DNA of 64,000 nucleotides, taken from the NCBI RefSeq assembly GCF_000470655.1, contig NC_021921.1, positions 434,001 to 498,000 of the forward strand, read 5' to 3'. Every line of letters starts with the position of its first letter. Position 1 is the first letter of the stretch. Shown here piece after piece: positions 53,035 to 63,510 of this stretch. The position numbers were made by a program, and so were the translations under genes. The notes below the pieces were generated by a model. It was not told where the DNA came from. It saw nothing but the letters and a program-made list of their open reading frames with translations, and ran no database searches. The stretch is from Halorhabdus tiamatea SARL4B. Lineage in GTDB: Archaea; Halobacteriota; Halobacteria; Halobacteriales; Haloarculaceae.

Positions 53035-53790
53035 TCAACTCGCCGAGGGTGCGGCCTCGTCGAGGACGTCGTGACTCCGCAGCAGGATGATCCCGAAGAT
53101 CACCTTCGCAGTCACGTCGAGTACCGCGAAGCCGGCCGTCTCCGGACCGATGCCGATGACGCCCAGCCCTTCGGTGCCGGCGATCCACCAGACCGGGTAG
53201 ACCAGCCACAGCACCGCGATCATGTTCCGGAGGAGTTTGAACGTACTCTGGGTGCCCGAGGACAACTCCGCTGCTCTCGCCGTCAGCGACGAGAACAGGA
53301 AGTAAAGCAACACCAGCAGGAAGCCCGTAGAGACGCCCCACCAGAGGATGCGGACGCCTTCGACTTCCAACCCGGCTCCGCCGGTGAACGAAAGCGTCGC
53401 CACGACGCCCGTGAGGATCATCAAGACGTCCAGACCGACGAGCGTCCCGATCGTGTTGCGATCAGCACCCGCGAGCAACGCGATGTCGTACAGCAACAGC
53501 GGCGTCGTCAGGATCCAGTCGGTGTATCGCGGCCAGTAGATCTCCTCGGGGACGCCGCTGCCCAAGTCCGTGCCGAGGATGTTCTCGATGACCTCGATCG
53601 GCAGCCGACCGAAGCCTGTCGCCATCGCCAGGTAATTGACGAAGGCGATCGCCGCGATGAACGTCGTCACGACGTAGAACTTCTTTCGCCGGGAATCCCG
53701 TACGTTCCATCCGGTCGCGATGAAGTACAGCATTCCCAGGAACATTCCTGCCGTGCCTGCCCACAGGGATATCGTGGTTAGGTCTGCCAT
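53035..53790 (-). CDS. bop: Bacteriorhodopsin (light-driven proton pump)
   Basis: 251 residues, seven helices, ATG at 53790. The pump residues are all present: [15 protein letters not shown] in helix C holds the Asp85 and Asp96 equivalents with Thr89, Thr90 and Pro91 positions (D-W-x-x-T-T-P), a Leu at position 93 as in green-tuned pumps, [16 protein letters not shown] with the two proton-release glutamates, and [17 protein letters not shown] with the retinal Lys in helix G. It pumps protons out of the cell. The Bat-like regulator and carotenoid genes lie on the other strand downstream. Confidence 0.97.
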   Translation of the reverse strand: MADLTTISLWAGTAGMFLGMLYFIATGWNVRDSRRKKFYVVTTFIAAIAFVNYLAMATGFGRLPIEVIENILGTDLGSGVPEEIYWPRYTDWILTTPLLLYDIALLAGADRNTIGTLVGLDVLMILTGVVATLSFTGGAGLEVEGVRILWWGVSTGFLLVLLYFLFSSLTARAAELSSGTQSTFKLLRNMIAVLWLVYPVWWIAGTEGLGVIGIGPETAGFAVLDVTAKVIFGIILLRSHDVLDEAAPSAS

Positions 53791-53831
53791 GCTACACCAA
53801 TTCGCTTGGTCTGGGGCGTGGGTAACAATCG

Positions 53832-53849
53832 TACCAAACTGATTCGGTA
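53832..53849 (-). promoter_or_regulatory. Bat-box-like upstream site of bop
   Basis: On the plus strand TACCAAACTGATTCGGTA; on the bop strand TACCGAATCAGTTTGGTA, a partly symmetric site 42-59 bp before the start codon, followed by a weak ATTGTTA TATA-like element. It follows the ACC-n2-A-n3-GTT-n-GG layout that I recall for the Halobacterium bop upstream activator, and resembles the site before the Brp/Blh-like gene (47218). The match is by eye. Confidence 0.5.
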
Positions 53850-53920
53850 AGAACTGCCGGGACCGCCGTACTCGGGCGTACCGACAGGGTTTCACGGATC
53901 CAACCCCTGGAGTCTACCGA

Positions 53921-56902
53921 ATGAGCAAGGACGTCATCGAGGTCCGCGGGGCCGAACAACACAACCTCACGGACGTCGACGTCGAGATTCCGCGCGAGGA
54001 GCTGACGGTCGTCACCGGCCTCTCGGGGTCGGGGAAATCCTCACTGGCCTTCGATACGATCTACGCCGAAGGCCAACGCCGCTACATCGAGTCGCTGTCG
54101 GCCTACGCGCGGAACTTCCTCGGACAGATGGACAAGCCACAGGTCGAATCGGTCGAGGGACTCTCCCCGGCGATCTCGATCGACCAGAAGAACGCCGCCA
54201 ACAACCCCCGATCGACCGTGGGGACGGTCACGGAACTTCACGACTATCTCCGGCTTCTCTATGCCCGGGTCGGAACACCACATTGTCCCGAGTGTGGCCG
54301 CGAGGTGGGCGAGCAGAGCGCCGAAAACATGGTTTCCCGGATCCTCGAACTCCCAGAAGGGACAAAGCTCAAGATCGCCGCACCGATCGTCCGCGACCAG
54401 AAGGGGGCCTTCGAGGATCGCTTCGACGAACTCGTCGGCGAGGGCTACAGCCGCGTCGAGGTCGACGGCGAGGAATACGATCTGACCCTGGATCGCCCGG
54501 ATCTCGACGAGAACTACGACCACACGATCGACGTGATCGTCGATCGCGTCCAGGTCGGCCCCGACGCTCGCTCCCGGATCACCGATTCCGTCGAGACAGC
54601 CCTCGAAGAAGCTCACGGGATCCTGAAAGTTATCGTCCCCGATCCACCCGAGGGTGTCGAACTGGGCGGCGCGAGCGCTCGTTCGACGGGTGATCTGGCC
54701 GACGAGACAGACTCCGACGAGGACGACGAAATCACTGGCGAGGATCGGCTCGTCGTCGAGTTCTCCGAGGACCTCGCCTGTACGCACTGCGGCATCGACA
54801 TCAGCGAGATCGAGACCCGAAGTTTCTCGTTCAACTCGCCCCACGGAGCCTGTCCGGAGTGTGAAGGGCTCGGCGAGACAAAGGAAGTCAGCGAGGATCT
54901 GGTGATCACCGATCCCGAAAAGCCCCTCAAGCACGTCTTCGAACCCTGGAGCTACAATCGGACGTACTACTCCCGACAGCTCGACAACGTCGCCGAACAC
55001 TTCGGGGTCGACCTGGAGACGCCCTTCGAGGAGCTCGATTCGGAGATCCAGCGCCAGTTCCTCTACGGGACCGACGACGTCGTCCACTTCCAGTGGCAGA
55101 CCAAGAACGGCACCCGCGAGAAGACCGAGCGCTTCGAGGGCGTCATCCCGAACCTCAAGCGTCGACACGTCGAGACCGACTCCGACCGCGCTCGCGAGCA
55201 CATCGAGGAGTTCATGGCGACGACGACGTGTCCGAACTGCGAGGGTACGCGCCTGAAGGCTGAATCGCGGGCCGTTCTGGTCGACGGCACGTCGATCACC
55301 GAGGTCAACGAGCTGTCGATCGGCGACGCCCTCGAGCACTTCGAGGGGATGGAAGAAGGGATGAGCGAACGGGACGCGAAGATAGCTACGGAGATTTTAA
55401 AGGAAATCCGGGCCAGGCTCGGGTTCATGCAGGAAGTCGGCCTGACGTATCTCACTCTCGATCGGGAAGCCTCGACGCTCTCGGGTGGTGAGAGTCAACG
55501 CATCCGATTGGCAACCCAGATCGGCAGCGGCCTCGTCGGCGTGCTGTACGTACTGGACGAACCCTCGATCGGCCTCCACCAGCGGGACAACGATCGACTC
55601 TTGAACACCCTAGAGGAACTGCGCGACCTCGGGAATACACTGCTCGTCGTCGAGCACGACACCGCGACGATGCGCCGGGCGGACAACATCGTCGATATGG
55701 GGCCTGGTCCGGGCAAGCAGGGCGGCGAGATCGTCGTCAACGGGCCACTCGCGGACGTCCTCGAGACCGACGAGTCCGTCACCGGCGAGTACCTGTCTGG
55801 TGACCGGGCGATTCCCGTTCCGGACGAGCGCCGCGATCCCGATGGGTCGCTGACTATCCGCGGTGCCCGCCAGCACAACCTCGACGACCTGGACGTCGAG
55901 ATTCCGCTGGGCACGTTCACCGCGATTACGGGCGTCTCGGGATCTGGCAAGTCGACGCTGATGCACGACGTCCTTTATAAGGGACTCGCCCGCGAGATGA
56001 ACGACAACACGAGCGTCAACCCGGGCGAGCACGACGCGATCGACGGGATCGACGGGATCGAGACGGTTCGACTCATCGACCAGTCGCCGATCGGTCGCAC
56101 TCCCCGATCGAACCCGGCCACCTACACCGACGTCTTCGATCACATCCGGGAACTGTTCGCCGAGACGAAACTCGCTAAACAGCGTGGGTACGAGAAGGGG
56201 CGCTTCTCGTTCAACGTCAAAGGTGGGCGATGTGAAGCCTGTGGCGGCCAGGGGACCGTCACCATCGACATGAACTTCCTCAGCAACGTCGAAGTGCCCT
56301 GCGAGGAGTGTGGTGGTGACCGGTACAACGCCGAGACGCTGGATGTTACCTACAAGGGAAAAAATATTGCTGACGTCCTCGAGATGACCATCGCCGAGGC
56401 ACACGACTTCTTCGAGGGCCACCCCGGGATCCGCCGCCGCCTCGAACTGCTCGAAGACGTCGGCCTGGGTTACATGAAACTCGGCCAGCCGTCGACGACG
56501 CTCTCGGGCGGCGAAGCCCAGCGCGTGAAACTCGCCGAGGAACTCGGCAAGAAGGACTCGGGTGAGACGCTGTATCTCCTCGACGAACCGACCACCGGGC
56601 TCCACCCCGAAGACGAGCGCAAGCTGATCGACGTCCTCCATCGCCTCACCGAGGACGGCAACACGGTCGTGGTCATCGAGCACGAACTCGACCTCGTGAA
56701 GAACGCCGACCGACTCGTCGACCTGGGTCCGGAGGGCGGCGAGAACGGTGGCGAGATTGTCGCGACTGGCACACCGGAGGAAGTGGCACAGACGGACGGC
56801 TCCTACACCGGCCAGTACCTGCGTGATCTACTTCCGGCAATCGACCTCGACGGGCCCCGTTCCGATCGCGAACAGGCCGCCCCGCCCGCTGCTGACGACT
56901 GA
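53921..56902 (+). CDS. uvrA: Excinuclease ABC subunit UvrA
   Basis: 993 residues with two ABC modules: Walker [21 protein letters not shown] and [19 protein letters not shown], signatures [19 protein letters not shown] and [17 protein letters not shown], plus zinc modules ([45 protein letters not shown]...[10 protein letters not shown]). An acidic insert near residues 240-275 is a halophilic touch. UvrA recognises DNA damage in nucleotide excision repair; haloarchaea took this system from bacteria. UvrB and UvrC are not in the window. Divergent from bop, useful beside a light-dependent lifestyle. Confidence 0.97.
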   Translation: MSKDVIEVRGAEQHNLTDVDVEIPREELTVVTGLSGSGKSSLAFDTIYAEGQRRYIESLSAYARNFLGQMDKPQVESVEGLSPAISIDQKNAANNPRSTVGTVTELHDYLRLLYARVGTPHCPECGREVGEQSAENMVSRILELPEGTKLKIAAPIVRDQKGAFEDRFDELVGEGYSRVEVDGEEYDLTLDRPDLDENYDHTIDVIVDRVQVGPDARSRITDSVETALEEAHGILKVIVPDPPEGVELGGASARSTGDLADETDSDEDDEITGEDRLVVEFSEDLACTHCGIDISEIETRSFSFNSPHGACPECEGLGETKEVSEDLVITDPEKPLKHVFEPWSYNRTYYSRQLDNVAEHFGVDLETPFEELDSEIQRQFLYGTDDVVHFQWQTKNGTREKTERFEGVIPNLKRRHVETDSDRAREHIEEFMATTTCPNCEGTRLKAESRAVLVDGTSITEVNELSIGDALEHFEGMEEGMSERDAKIATEILKEIRARLGFMQEVGLTYLTLDREASTLSGGESQRIRLATQIGSGLVGVLYVLDEPSIGLHQRDNDRLLNTLEELRDLGNTLLVVEHDTATMRRADNIVDMGPGPGKQGGEIVVNGPLADVLETDESVTGEYLSGDRAIPVPDERRDPDGSLTIRGARQHNLDDLDVEIPLGTFTAITGVSGSGKSTLMHDVLYKGLAREMNDNTSVNPGEHDAIDGIDGIETVRLIDQSPIGRTPRSNPATYTDVFDHIRELFAETKLAKQRGYEKGRFSFNVKGGRCEACGGQGTVTIDMNFLSNVEVPCEECGGDRYNAETLDVTYKGKNIADVLEMTIAEAHDFFEGHPGIRRRLELLEDVGLGYMKLGQPSTTLSGGEAQRVKLAEELGKKDSGETLYLLDEPTTGLHPEDERKLIDVLHRLTEDGNTVVVIEHELDLVKNADRLVDLGPEGGENGGEIVATGTPEEVAQTDGSYTGQYLRDLLPAIDLDGPRSDREQAAPPAADD

Positions 56903-56988
56903 TCGTCCGTCGCGTATACGAAAACAGACATCGTATCACACGGGACAGATTCCTCAGAATCCGTATCGATCCTCCCCCGCAGATCGCC

Positions 56989-58023
56989 TCACCGAAGCGT
57001 GATGTGTTCGGATTCCTCGTTGAGCGCGAGGTTCGTCGCGATCTCGGCGTTGCGGACCGAATACTGGGCTGTATCCTGCAGGCCGACCAGCACCTCCCGG
57101 ACCGCCAGCACCTTTTCGTTGGGCATCTCCTCGAGGCCATCGAGGATAGCGGCCCCCTGCTCGTCGATCTCCCGGAATTGTGAGCGCGCCTCGTTGGCAG
57201 CAGTGTAATCCCGTTCGACCGCCGCGCGGACGGCCTGGGCTGACATCTCGTCGACCTTCTCGACCATGTCGCGGATCCGTTCCATCGTCCCCGTGTCGAC
57301 GTCGAGGCGGTGACCCTCGGCTTCGAGCGCGATTTCGGCGATATCCTCGGCGTTGTCGGCCGCCAGCTCGAGGTTCTTCGCGACAGACCGGTAGCCGATC
57401 AGCGGGAACGCATCTTCGAGTCCGATCCCGCGGGCGACGTTGGGGTTCTGGTGAGCAGTAAAGATGAGCCGCAACAGCAACACGAAGATCTTGTTGGCCT
57501 GGCGCTCCCGGTTCAGGGCTCGCTGGGCGAGGTCCGGGTTGCCGTGATCGAGTGCACGGATCGCCTCGTTTCGCATCGTCGATCCGGTACTCTCCAGTCG
57601 CTCGAGCAGATTGTGCAACGAGAAGTCGCCGGGATCGACCGAACACCGGACGGTGATGCGCTCGGGTGTCTCCTCGATCACGCCAAGCCCCATCAACTGC
57701 GTCTCGGCGTTGTAGACGGCGTTGATGTGCGCACTCTCGAGGGTCTCCCCTTCGTCGGCCTCGACGTGGATGACCTGCCGGCCCAGAACGTACTGGGCGA
57801 CGATCGCCCGCTCGACCGCGTCGGCGTCGAGCCCGGAAGCGTGGATCGTCGCCTCGGTGTCTCCCGACTGGACGGACTCGGGGAGGACCGTCAACGTCCC
57901 GTTCTCGCCGACCCGGATCGAGACCTCGTCGCCCTTCTCGACGTCGGTCTCGGTCGTCCACTCCGCGGGCAGCGTCATCGCGAGCGTCGAGGGTCCGAGT
58001 TGCTGGACCTTTCTCGTATCCAT
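56989..58023 (-). CDS. AbrB-PhoU domain regulator (phosphate uptake regulator-like)
   Basis: 344 residues. An AbrB/SpoVT-like swapped-hairpin DNA-binding domain starts the protein (MDTRKVQQLGPSTLAMTLPAEWTTETDVEKGDEVSIRV), then a middle alpha/beta part and a PhoU-type helical domain in the last 170 residues (ESTGSTMRNEAIRAL...AADNAEDIAEIALE...VEKVDEMSAQAVRAAVERDY). Such haloarchaeal fusions are annotated as phosphate regulators. A CTTAAG box centred about 27 bp before the ATG indicates a leaderless start. No pst genes are in the window. Confidence 0.87.
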   Translation of the reverse strand: MDTRKVQQLGPSTLAMTLPAEWTTETDVEKGDEVSIRVGENGTLTVLPESVQSGDTEATIHASGLDADAVERAIVAQYVLGRQVIHVEADEGETLESAHINAVYNAETQLMGLGVIEETPERITVRCSVDPGDFSLHNLLERLESTGSTMRNEAIRALDHGNPDLAQRALNRERQANKIFVLLLRLIFTAHQNPNVARGIGLEDAFPLIGYRSVAKNLELAADNAEDIAEIALEAEGHRLDVDTGTMERIRDMVEKVDEMSAQAVRAAVERDYTAANEARSQFREIDEQGAAILDGLEEMPNEKVLAVREVLVGLQDTAQYSVRNAEIATNLALNEESEHITLR

Positions 58024-58079
58024 ATGTGTCCTAGGATCGCTCGCTCCCTTAAGATTGTGAGTATGAGAACGACGACCGT

Positions 58080-58883
58080 CTACTGATGCCAGGGGGCGGC
58101 CTGGTAGTCGATGTGGCGGGTCTCGCGGTCGATCGCGTCGATCGTTGCGACGTCTTCGTCCTCGAGTTCGAGATCGAGACTCTCGAAGTTGTCCCGAATG
58201 TGTGCCTCGCTGGTGGCCTTCGGGATCGGATAGGCCCCCTTCTCGCGCACCCAGGCTAAGCTGACCTGGGCCTCGCTGACGCCGTACTTCTCGGCGATCT
58301 CCGTGATCTCGGGGATGTCGAAGACGTCGCCTCGGGAGAGTGGCGAGTACGCGACGAGGTGATAGTCGTGTTCTTCGGCGTGCGCGAGGAGTTCCTCCTG
58401 CTGGAGAAGGGGATGCATCTCGACCTGATTGGCGAACAACGGCGCATCGAGGACTTCAAGCGCGCGTTCGACGGTCGAGGGCTCGAAGTTCGAGACGCCG
58501 ATGCGCTCGGTGACGCCCTCCGCGCGGAGTTCCTCGAAGGCCGACAGCGTCTCCTCGGGGTCGTAATCGCCGGTCGGCCAGTGGACGTACAGCAGATCGA
58601 CGGATTCGACACCGAGCCGGTCGAGGCTGTTGTGGGCCGTCTCGATCACGCCGTCGTAGCTGAGGCTGGTCGACTCGCCGTGGACCTTCGTCGCGAGGAA
58701 GATGTCGTCTCGAGGAACGTCGGCCTTCGCCAGCCCGTCGCCGACGCTCTCCTCGTTACCGTATATCTCTGCCGTGTCGATATGCCGATACCCCATTTCC
58801 AGGGCCGTAGCGACACTGTCGGCACACTGCTCGGGGTCCTCGTTTTGCCAGGTGCCGAGTCCGATGTCGGGTAGATCCGTCAT
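58080..58883 (-). CDS. Aldo/keto reductase
   Basis: 267 residues. The AKR fold is clear: DIGLGTWQNEDPEQ, MGYRHIDTAEIYGNEESVG (catalytic Asp and Tyr), IFLATKVHGES (Lys), VDLLYVHWPTGDYDPEE (His), RIGVSNFEPS, and the cofactor end PIPKATSEAHIRDNFESLD. It reduces aldehydes or ketones with NADPH; the nearest well-known relatives are 2,5-diketogluconate reductases, but the substrate is uncertain. 56 bp upstream of the AbrB-PhoU gene on the same strand. Confidence 0.93.
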   Translation of the reverse strand: MTDLPDIGLGTWQNEDPEQCADSVATALEMGYRHIDTAEIYGNEESVGDGLAKADVPRDDIFLATKVHGESTSLSYDGVIETAHNSLDRLGVESVDLLYVHWPTGDYDPEETLSAFEELRAEGVTERIGVSNFEPSTVERALEVLDAPLFANQVEMHPLLQQEELLAHAEEHDYHLVAYSPLSRGDVFDIPEITEIAEKYGVSEAQVSLAWVREKGAYPIPKATSEAHIRDNFESLDLELEDEDVATIDAIDRETRHIDYQAAPWHQ

Positions 58884-59006
58884 GGAAATTCCTTCGAGAC
58901 CGGGACGTATGGGGATTACTGTTCTGGCTGAGAAATCACGTCATCCCTCGGAGAATACAACCCGTTCCGTCGGAGAAAAACTGCCGCGCCCGCTACTCGT
59001 CGTCGC

Positions 59007-59025
59007 CGTCCTCGTCGCTTTCGTC
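59007..59025. repeat. Second copy of the dnaK 3'-end sequence
   Basis: These 19 bases are identical to 59180-59198, inside the last codons of dnaK. On the minus strand the copy would read D-E-S-D-E-D followed by G-D-D-E and a stop, a plausible older C-terminus. The 155-bp stretch between the two copies includes GAGCGAAGCGAG-type filler common in haloarchaeal DNA. It looks as if an insertion or duplication displaced the original dnaK end. Otherwise the region 58884-59174 holds no gene. Confidence 0.6.
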
Positions 59026-59174
59026 TATCGAAGTCCTCACGACGCTCGGACTTCGAGACACCGATAGACTCGCTTCGCTCACGGGTCACTTCGTTCCCCG
59101 TTCGCATCGAAGTCTTCCTCCGGTCGACCTCGCCTCGCTCGTCTCTCGAGCCGACGAAAGCGCCTCGACTCGTG

Positions 59175-61106
59175 TTACTCGTCCTCGTCGCTTTCGTCGA
59201 CTTCCTCGAAGTCGGCGTCGACATACTCCTCGCCGGCGTCGTCGCCAGCGCCGCCCGGACCACCGGCGGGGCCGCCAGCACCTGCAGGTCCAGCGCCGCC
59301 CATGCCACCCATGCCGCCAGCACCCGCGCCGGCCGCGCCAGCGCCGGCAGCACCCTCAGCGGCCCCCTGGTCGTACATCTGCTTGCCGATCTCCTGGAGG
59401 GCCTCGGTCAGGCTCTCGGTCGCTTCTTCGTAGTCCTCCGTGGTCGCATCGTCGTCGTCGAGGACTTCCTCGACGGCCTCGATCTCGGATTCGATGTCCT
59501 CCCGGAGGTCGTCGTCGACGGCGTCCTCGTTCTCCTCCAGCAGCGTCTCGGCGCGCTGAATGGTGCTCTCGGCCTCGTTTCGGGCCTCGATACGCTCGCG
59601 GCGCTGCTGGTCCTCCTCGGCGTGTTCCTCGGCTTCCTCTTGCATCTGCTCGATCTCTTCGTCGCTCAGGCCGACGCCACCCTCGATGGTGATCTCCTCG
59701 GAGTTGCCCGAGCCCTGGTCCTCGGCGCTGACGTTGACGATGCCGTTCTCGTCGATCGAGAAGGTGACCTCGATCTGGGGCGTCCCGGCCGGTGCCGGCG
59801 GGATGCCCTGCAGCATGAAGGCCCCCAGAAGTTCGTTCTCCTCGGCGATCTCGCGTTCGCCTTGGAAAACACGGATCTGGACCGAGGTCTGATTGGCCGC
59901 CGCCGTGGTGAAGATCTTCGACTCCTCGGTCGGGATCGTGGTGTTCTTCTCGATGAGTCGCTCGAAGAGGCCACCTTTGACCTCGACGCCGAGACTGAGC
60001 GGCGTCACGTCGAGCAGCACGATGTCGTCGACGTCGCCCGAGAGGACGCCACCCTGGATCGCCGCGCCGAGCGCGACGGCCTCGTCGGGGTTGACGTTCT
60101 TCTTCGGTTCCTGGCCGGTGAGGTCCTCGACTTTCTCCTGGACCTGGGGCATCCGGGTCGACCCACCGACGAGCAACACCTCGTCGATGTCCGACTTCGA
60201 GTAGTCGGCGTCCTCGAGCGCCTGCTCGGTCGGTTCGACGGTACGTTCGATCAGGTCACTCGTCAGGCTCTCGAACTTCGCGCGGGTGATGTCCGTCTCC
60301 AGGTGGACCGGGCCGTCGTCAGTAGAGGTGATAAATGGCAGGTTGATCTCGGTCTCCTTACGGGAGGAGAGTTCGACCTTGGCTTCCTCGGCCGCGTCCT
60401 TGAGCCGCTGGAGGGCCTGGCGATCCTCCCGGAGATCGATGCCGTGCTCTTCTTCGAAGTCCTCGGCCAGCCAGTCGATGATCGCGCGGTCCCAGTCGTC
60501 GCCACCGAGGTCGTTGTCGCCGTTGGTCGCGACGACCTCGTAGACGCCGCCACCGAGGTCGAGAATCGAGACGTCGAACGTCCCGCCACCGAGGTCATAG
60601 ACGAGGACCGTCTGGTCGGACTCGTCGTCGAGGCCGTAGGCCATCGAGGCCGCCGTCGGCTCGTTGACGATGCGCTCGACCTCGAAGCCGGCGATCTCGC
60701 CGGCGTCCTTCGTGGCCTGGCGCTGGCGGTCGTTGAAGTACGCCGGGACGGTGATCACGGCCTTCTCGATCTCGTCGCCGAGGTACTCCTCGGCGTCGCG
60801 TTTGATCTTCTGGAGGATCATCGCCGAGACCTGCTCGGGCGTGTACTCCTCGCCGTCTAGCTCGACGGTGTAGTCCTCCTCGCCCATGTGGCGCTTGATC
60901 GACTGGATCGTGTGATCCGGGTTCTTGACGGCCTGATTCTTCGCCGGCTTGCCGACGAGTTGCTCGCCGTCGTCGAACGCCACGACCGAGGGCGTCGTCC
61001 GTTCGCCCTCGCTGTTGACGATGATCTCCGGGTCGCCACCTTCCATGACCGCGAACGCCGAGTTGGTCGTTCCGAGGTCGATACCGAGAATCTTGTTACT
61101 CGCCAT
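59175..61106 (-). CDS. dnaK: Chaperone DnaK (Hsp70)
   Basis: 643 residues from the ATG at 61106. The ATPase domain has [73 protein letters not shown] and [14 protein letters not shown]; the substrate domain follows, then an Ala/Gly-rich linker (about residues 590-620) and an acidic tail ending V-D-E-S-D-E-D-E. It folds proteins with DnaJ and GrpE; like UvrA it came to haloarchaea from bacteria. A GTTTAACC box (61133-61140) lies about 30 bp upstream. grpE lies 159 bp before it on the same strand. Confidence 0.97.
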   Translation of the reverse strand: MASNKILGIDLGTTNSAFAVMEGGDPEIIVNSEGERTTPSVVAFDDGEQLVGKPAKNQAVKNPDHTIQSIKRHMGEEDYTVELDGEEYTPEQVSAMILQKIKRDAEEYLGDEIEKAVITVPAYFNDRQRQATKDAGEIAGFEVERIVNEPTAASMAYGLDDESDQTVLVYDLGGGTFDVSILDLGGGVYEVVATNGDNDLGGDDWDRAIIDWLAEDFEEEHGIDLREDRQALQRLKDAAEEAKVELSSRKETEINLPFITSTDDGPVHLETDITRAKFESLTSDLIERTVEPTEQALEDADYSKSDIDEVLLVGGSTRMPQVQEKVEDLTGQEPKKNVNPDEAVALGAAIQGGVLSGDVDDIVLLDVTPLSLGVEVKGGLFERLIEKNTTIPTEESKIFTTAAANQTSVQIRVFQGEREIAEENELLGAFMLQGIPPAPAGTPQIEVTFSIDENGIVNVSAEDQGSGNSEEITIEGGVGLSDEEIEQMQEEAEEHAEEDQQRRERIEARNEAESTIQRAETLLEENEDAVDDDLREDIESEIEAVEEVLDDDDATTEDYEEATESLTEALQEIGKQMYDQGAAEGAAGAGAAGAGAGGMGGMGGAGPAGAGGPAGGPGGAGDDAGEEYVDADFEEVDESDEDE

Positions 61107-61132
61107 GTTGTGCTCACGTACCGGCTTGTCCC

Positions 61133-61140
61133 GGTTAAAC
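61133..61140 (-). promoter_or_regulatory. TATA-like box before dnaK
   Basis: On the minus strand GTTTAACC, about 30 bp before the dnaK ATG. A second AT-rich box, CATTATAAAG on the minus strand (61227-61236), lies about 125 bp before the ATG, so dnaK may have two promoters, as is common for heat-shock genes. Confidence 0.4.
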
Positions 61141-61265
61141 ATTACTAGATAGCGCGAACGAGCGGTTCAGACGATACGGCTCACGTATTGCGGTTTTTCG
61201 ATCAACAGCCGGACGTAGTCGGGGGCTTTATAATGAAGTAGCGATCCACAGGTCGTGATCGGCAG

Positions 61266-61973
61266 TCACTCCTCGGTCGATTCAGTCTCGTCCGCTTCGT
61301 CCGCCCCGGTTCGCTCGTCCTCGTCCGCTGGCGAGCCGTCACTGACCGCGACCTGTGCCGTCCGGATCACCTTGCCGGCCATCTCGTAGCCTGCGCGGTG
61401 AACTTCGGCGATCGTGCCCTCGGGCTGGGCGCTGTCCATCCGCACCAGCACCTCGTGGCGCTCGGGGTCGACCTCGTCGCCGGGTTCGGGTTCGATCGGC
61501 GTGACGTTCTCGCGGTCGAGTTCGGTCTCGAACTGCCGAAGGGTAGACTCGACGCCGTCCCGGAGGTCGGCGACGTCGTCCTGGTCGAGTGCGCGCTTGA
61601 GGTTGTCCCGGACGTCGAGCAGGCGTTCGACCAGATCCTCGGTCGCGCGTTGTTTCTCGTCCTCGCGCTTTTCCTTCATTCGCTTCTTGTAGTTCTGGAA
61701 GTCAGCCTGCTTGCGCTTGAGACGGCTCGTCAGGTCGTCGATCTCCGCGTCTTTCTCGTCGAGTTTCTCTTCGAGATCGGCGAGTGCTGCCTCGAGTTGT
61801 TCGATTTCGAGTCGCTGAGCTGCGAGTTCGTCGGCGAGTTCCTCGGCGTCGGTCTCCCGGACAGTTTCGAGCTGGGCTTCGCGGAGGGCTGCGATCTGCT
61901 CGTCGGTCCGCTCGCCGTCCGCGTCAGCTCCGGCCGCGCCGGATCCATCCTCGTCCTGCGTGGTCTCGGTCAT
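61266..61973 (-). CDS. grpE: Nucleotide exchange factor GrpE
   Basis: 235 residues from the ATG at 61973. An acidic disordered N-terminus precedes a long coiled coil (about residues 30-115, LAAQRLEIEQLEAALADLEEKLDEKDAEIDDLTSRLKRKQADFQNYKKRMKEK), then the GrpE beta domain (LVERLLDVRDNLKRAL, EPGDEVDPERHEVLVRMDSAQPEGTIAEVHRAGYEMAGKVIRTAQVAVS). It drives ADP release from DnaK, encoded next on the same strand. The acidic tail is extended, typical of halophiles. Confidence 0.95.
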   Translation of the reverse strand: MTETTQDEDGSGAAGADADGERTDEQIAALREAQLETVRETDAEELADELAAQRLEIEQLEAALADLEEKLDEKDAEIDDLTSRLKRKQADFQNYKKRMKEKREDEKQRATEDLVERLLDVRDNLKRALDQDDVADLRDGVESTLRQFETELDRENVTPIEPEPGDEVDPERHEVLVRMDSAQPEGTIAEVHRAGYEMAGKVIRTAQVAVSDGSPADEDERTGADEADETESTEE

Positions 61974-62083
61974 ATCCGATAGATGCTCGTTCGTGGATAA
62001 AAGGGTTGAGAAAGCCGGGAGACGAGGCCGGAACTCCCACATTGGGAAGTAAGCTTTAGACCGTCGCGGGCTGATCTCGGATC

Positions 62084-63433
62084 GTGGAACGCGTCACGCT
62101 GCGCTACGAGGACGGGACCATCCGGATCGACGGGCTGGACGCGGAGACGGCCGAGTCTCTCTCGAACGCCGAGCGCGACGAGCGTTCGAAGACCTGGCGA
62201 GCTCCAGGATTTCGATACTCGGCGGTCCGTGACGCCATCGAGGCGACGGGCGCGGCCATCGACGACGAGATACTCGACCTCTCCACGCTCGACCTCGATT
62301 CGGCCTACGAACTCAGATCATACCAGCAGGAGGCACTCGACGCCTGGCGAGAGGCAGGCGATCGTGGCGTCCTCGAACTCCCGACCGGGAGCGGCAAGAC
62401 CGTCATCGGCATCGCGGCGATCGAAGCGCTCGGCACGCCGACGCTCGTGGTCGTCCCGACGATCGACTTACTGGAACAGTGGCGTGGGGAGTTACAGCGG
62501 GAGTTCGACGTGCCGATCGGCCAACTCGGCGGCGGAACCCAGCGGCTCGAAGCCGTGACCGTCGCCACGTATAAATCGGCGTATCTCCGCGCTGGGGAGA
62601 TCGGCGATCGTTTCGGCCTCGTCATTTTCGACGAGGTGCATCATCTCGGTGGCGAGGGATACCGCGACATTGCCAGACTGCTCGTCGCACCCGCTCGTCT
62701 GGGACTAACCGCGACCTTCGAGCGACCGGACGGCGCGCACGAAATCGTGGCGGACCTGATCGGCGAGGTCGTCTATCGCCTCGACCCCGAGGAACTGGCC
62801 GGCGAGCACCTCGCGCCGTACGACGTCAAACGCCTCGAAGTCCCGCTCACCGACGACGAGCGGGCCGCTTACGAACGCGATCAGGAAACCTTCACCGACT
62901 ACCTCGCCCGATCTGACATCGACATGCAAAGCGGCGCGGACTACCGCCAACTCGTCATCCGCTCGGGGACGGACCCGGCGGCCCGGGAGGCACTCCTCGC
63001 CAAGCAACGCGCCCGATCGATCGTCCGGACAGCCGAGCGCAAGGTCGACGTCCTCGCAGAATTGCTCGATCGTCACGCCGACGATCGGGTGCTCGTGTTC
63101 ACCGCCTCGACCGACTTCGTCTATCGCCTCTCCGAGCGGTTCCTCCGGCCGGCGATCACTCACGAGACGGCGACCGACGAACGCACGGAGATCCTGCGTG
63201 GCTTTCGGACCGGGGCCTACTCGACGGTCATCACGGCGAACGTCCTCGACGAGGGGATCGACGTGCCCGACGCGAACGTGGCGATTCTGCTCGCAGGCAG
63301 CGGCAGCCAGCGGGAGTTCACCCAGCGGCTGGGCCGGATTCTCCGACCCACTGAGGACGGCGGCCGCGCGCTGCTGTACGAGGTCGTCTGTGCCGATACC
63401 GCCGAGGAGCGCGTCGCGAGCCGTCGGCGTTGA
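62084..63433 (+). CDS. XPB/Rad25-type DNA helicase
   Basis: 449 residues from a GTG start. An N-terminal damage-recognition-like domain (about 1-85) precedes the SF2 core: LRSYQQEALDAW (Q motif), VLELPTGSGKTVIGIAAIEAL (Walker A), VIFDEVHHLGGEGY (DEVH box), GLTATFERPDG, LVFTASTDFVYRLSERF, TVITANVLDEGIDVPDANVAILLAGSGSQREFTQRLGRILRP (motifs V and VI). Archaeal XPB homologues work in DNA repair, possibly with a Bax1 nuclease, which is not seen nearby. Confidence 0.92.
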   Translation: MERVTLRYEDGTIRIDGLDAETAESLSNAERDERSKTWRAPGFRYSAVRDAIEATGAAIDDEILDLSTLDLDSAYELRSYQQEALDAWREAGDRGVLELPTGSGKTVIGIAAIEALGTPTLVVVPTIDLLEQWRGELQREFDVPIGQLGGGTQRLEAVTVATYKSAYLRAGEIGDRFGLVIFDEVHHLGGEGYRDIARLLVAPARLGLTATFERPDGAHEIVADLIGEVVYRLDPEELAGEHLAPYDVKRLEVPLTDDERAAYERDQETFTDYLARSDIDMQSGADYRQLVIRSGTDPAAREALLAKQRARSIVRTAERKVDVLAELLDRHADDRVLVFTASTDFVYRLSERFLRPAITHETATDERTEILRGFRTGAYSTVITANVLDEGIDVPDANVAILLAGSGSQREFTQRLGRILRPTEDGGRALLYEVVCADTAEERVASRRR

Positions 63434-63478
63434 TCGTCGCTGTGGCCACGTAGAGATCAATAATTTAAGTTAGGAATA

Positions 63479-63487
63479 CAATTATAT
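63479..63487 (+). promoter_or_regulatory. TATA box of the right-edge winged-helix gene
   Basis: CAATTATAT-like tract centred about 27 bp before the ATG at 63511, inside a conspicuously AT-rich stretch (63455-63492). It supports a leaderless transcript starting at the second of two nearby ATGs (63511, not 63501, which is out of frame and soon stops). Confidence 0.5.
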
Positions 63488-63510
63488 AGCTATCGGCCCA
63501 ATGGACTCAC

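Noticed and set aside
59172-60860. A 562-codon plus-strand frame rich in Leu and Val over dnaK
   Set aside because: An antisense shadow of dnaK created by its GC-rich codons; the hydrophobic runs reflect Glu/Asp codons read backwards.
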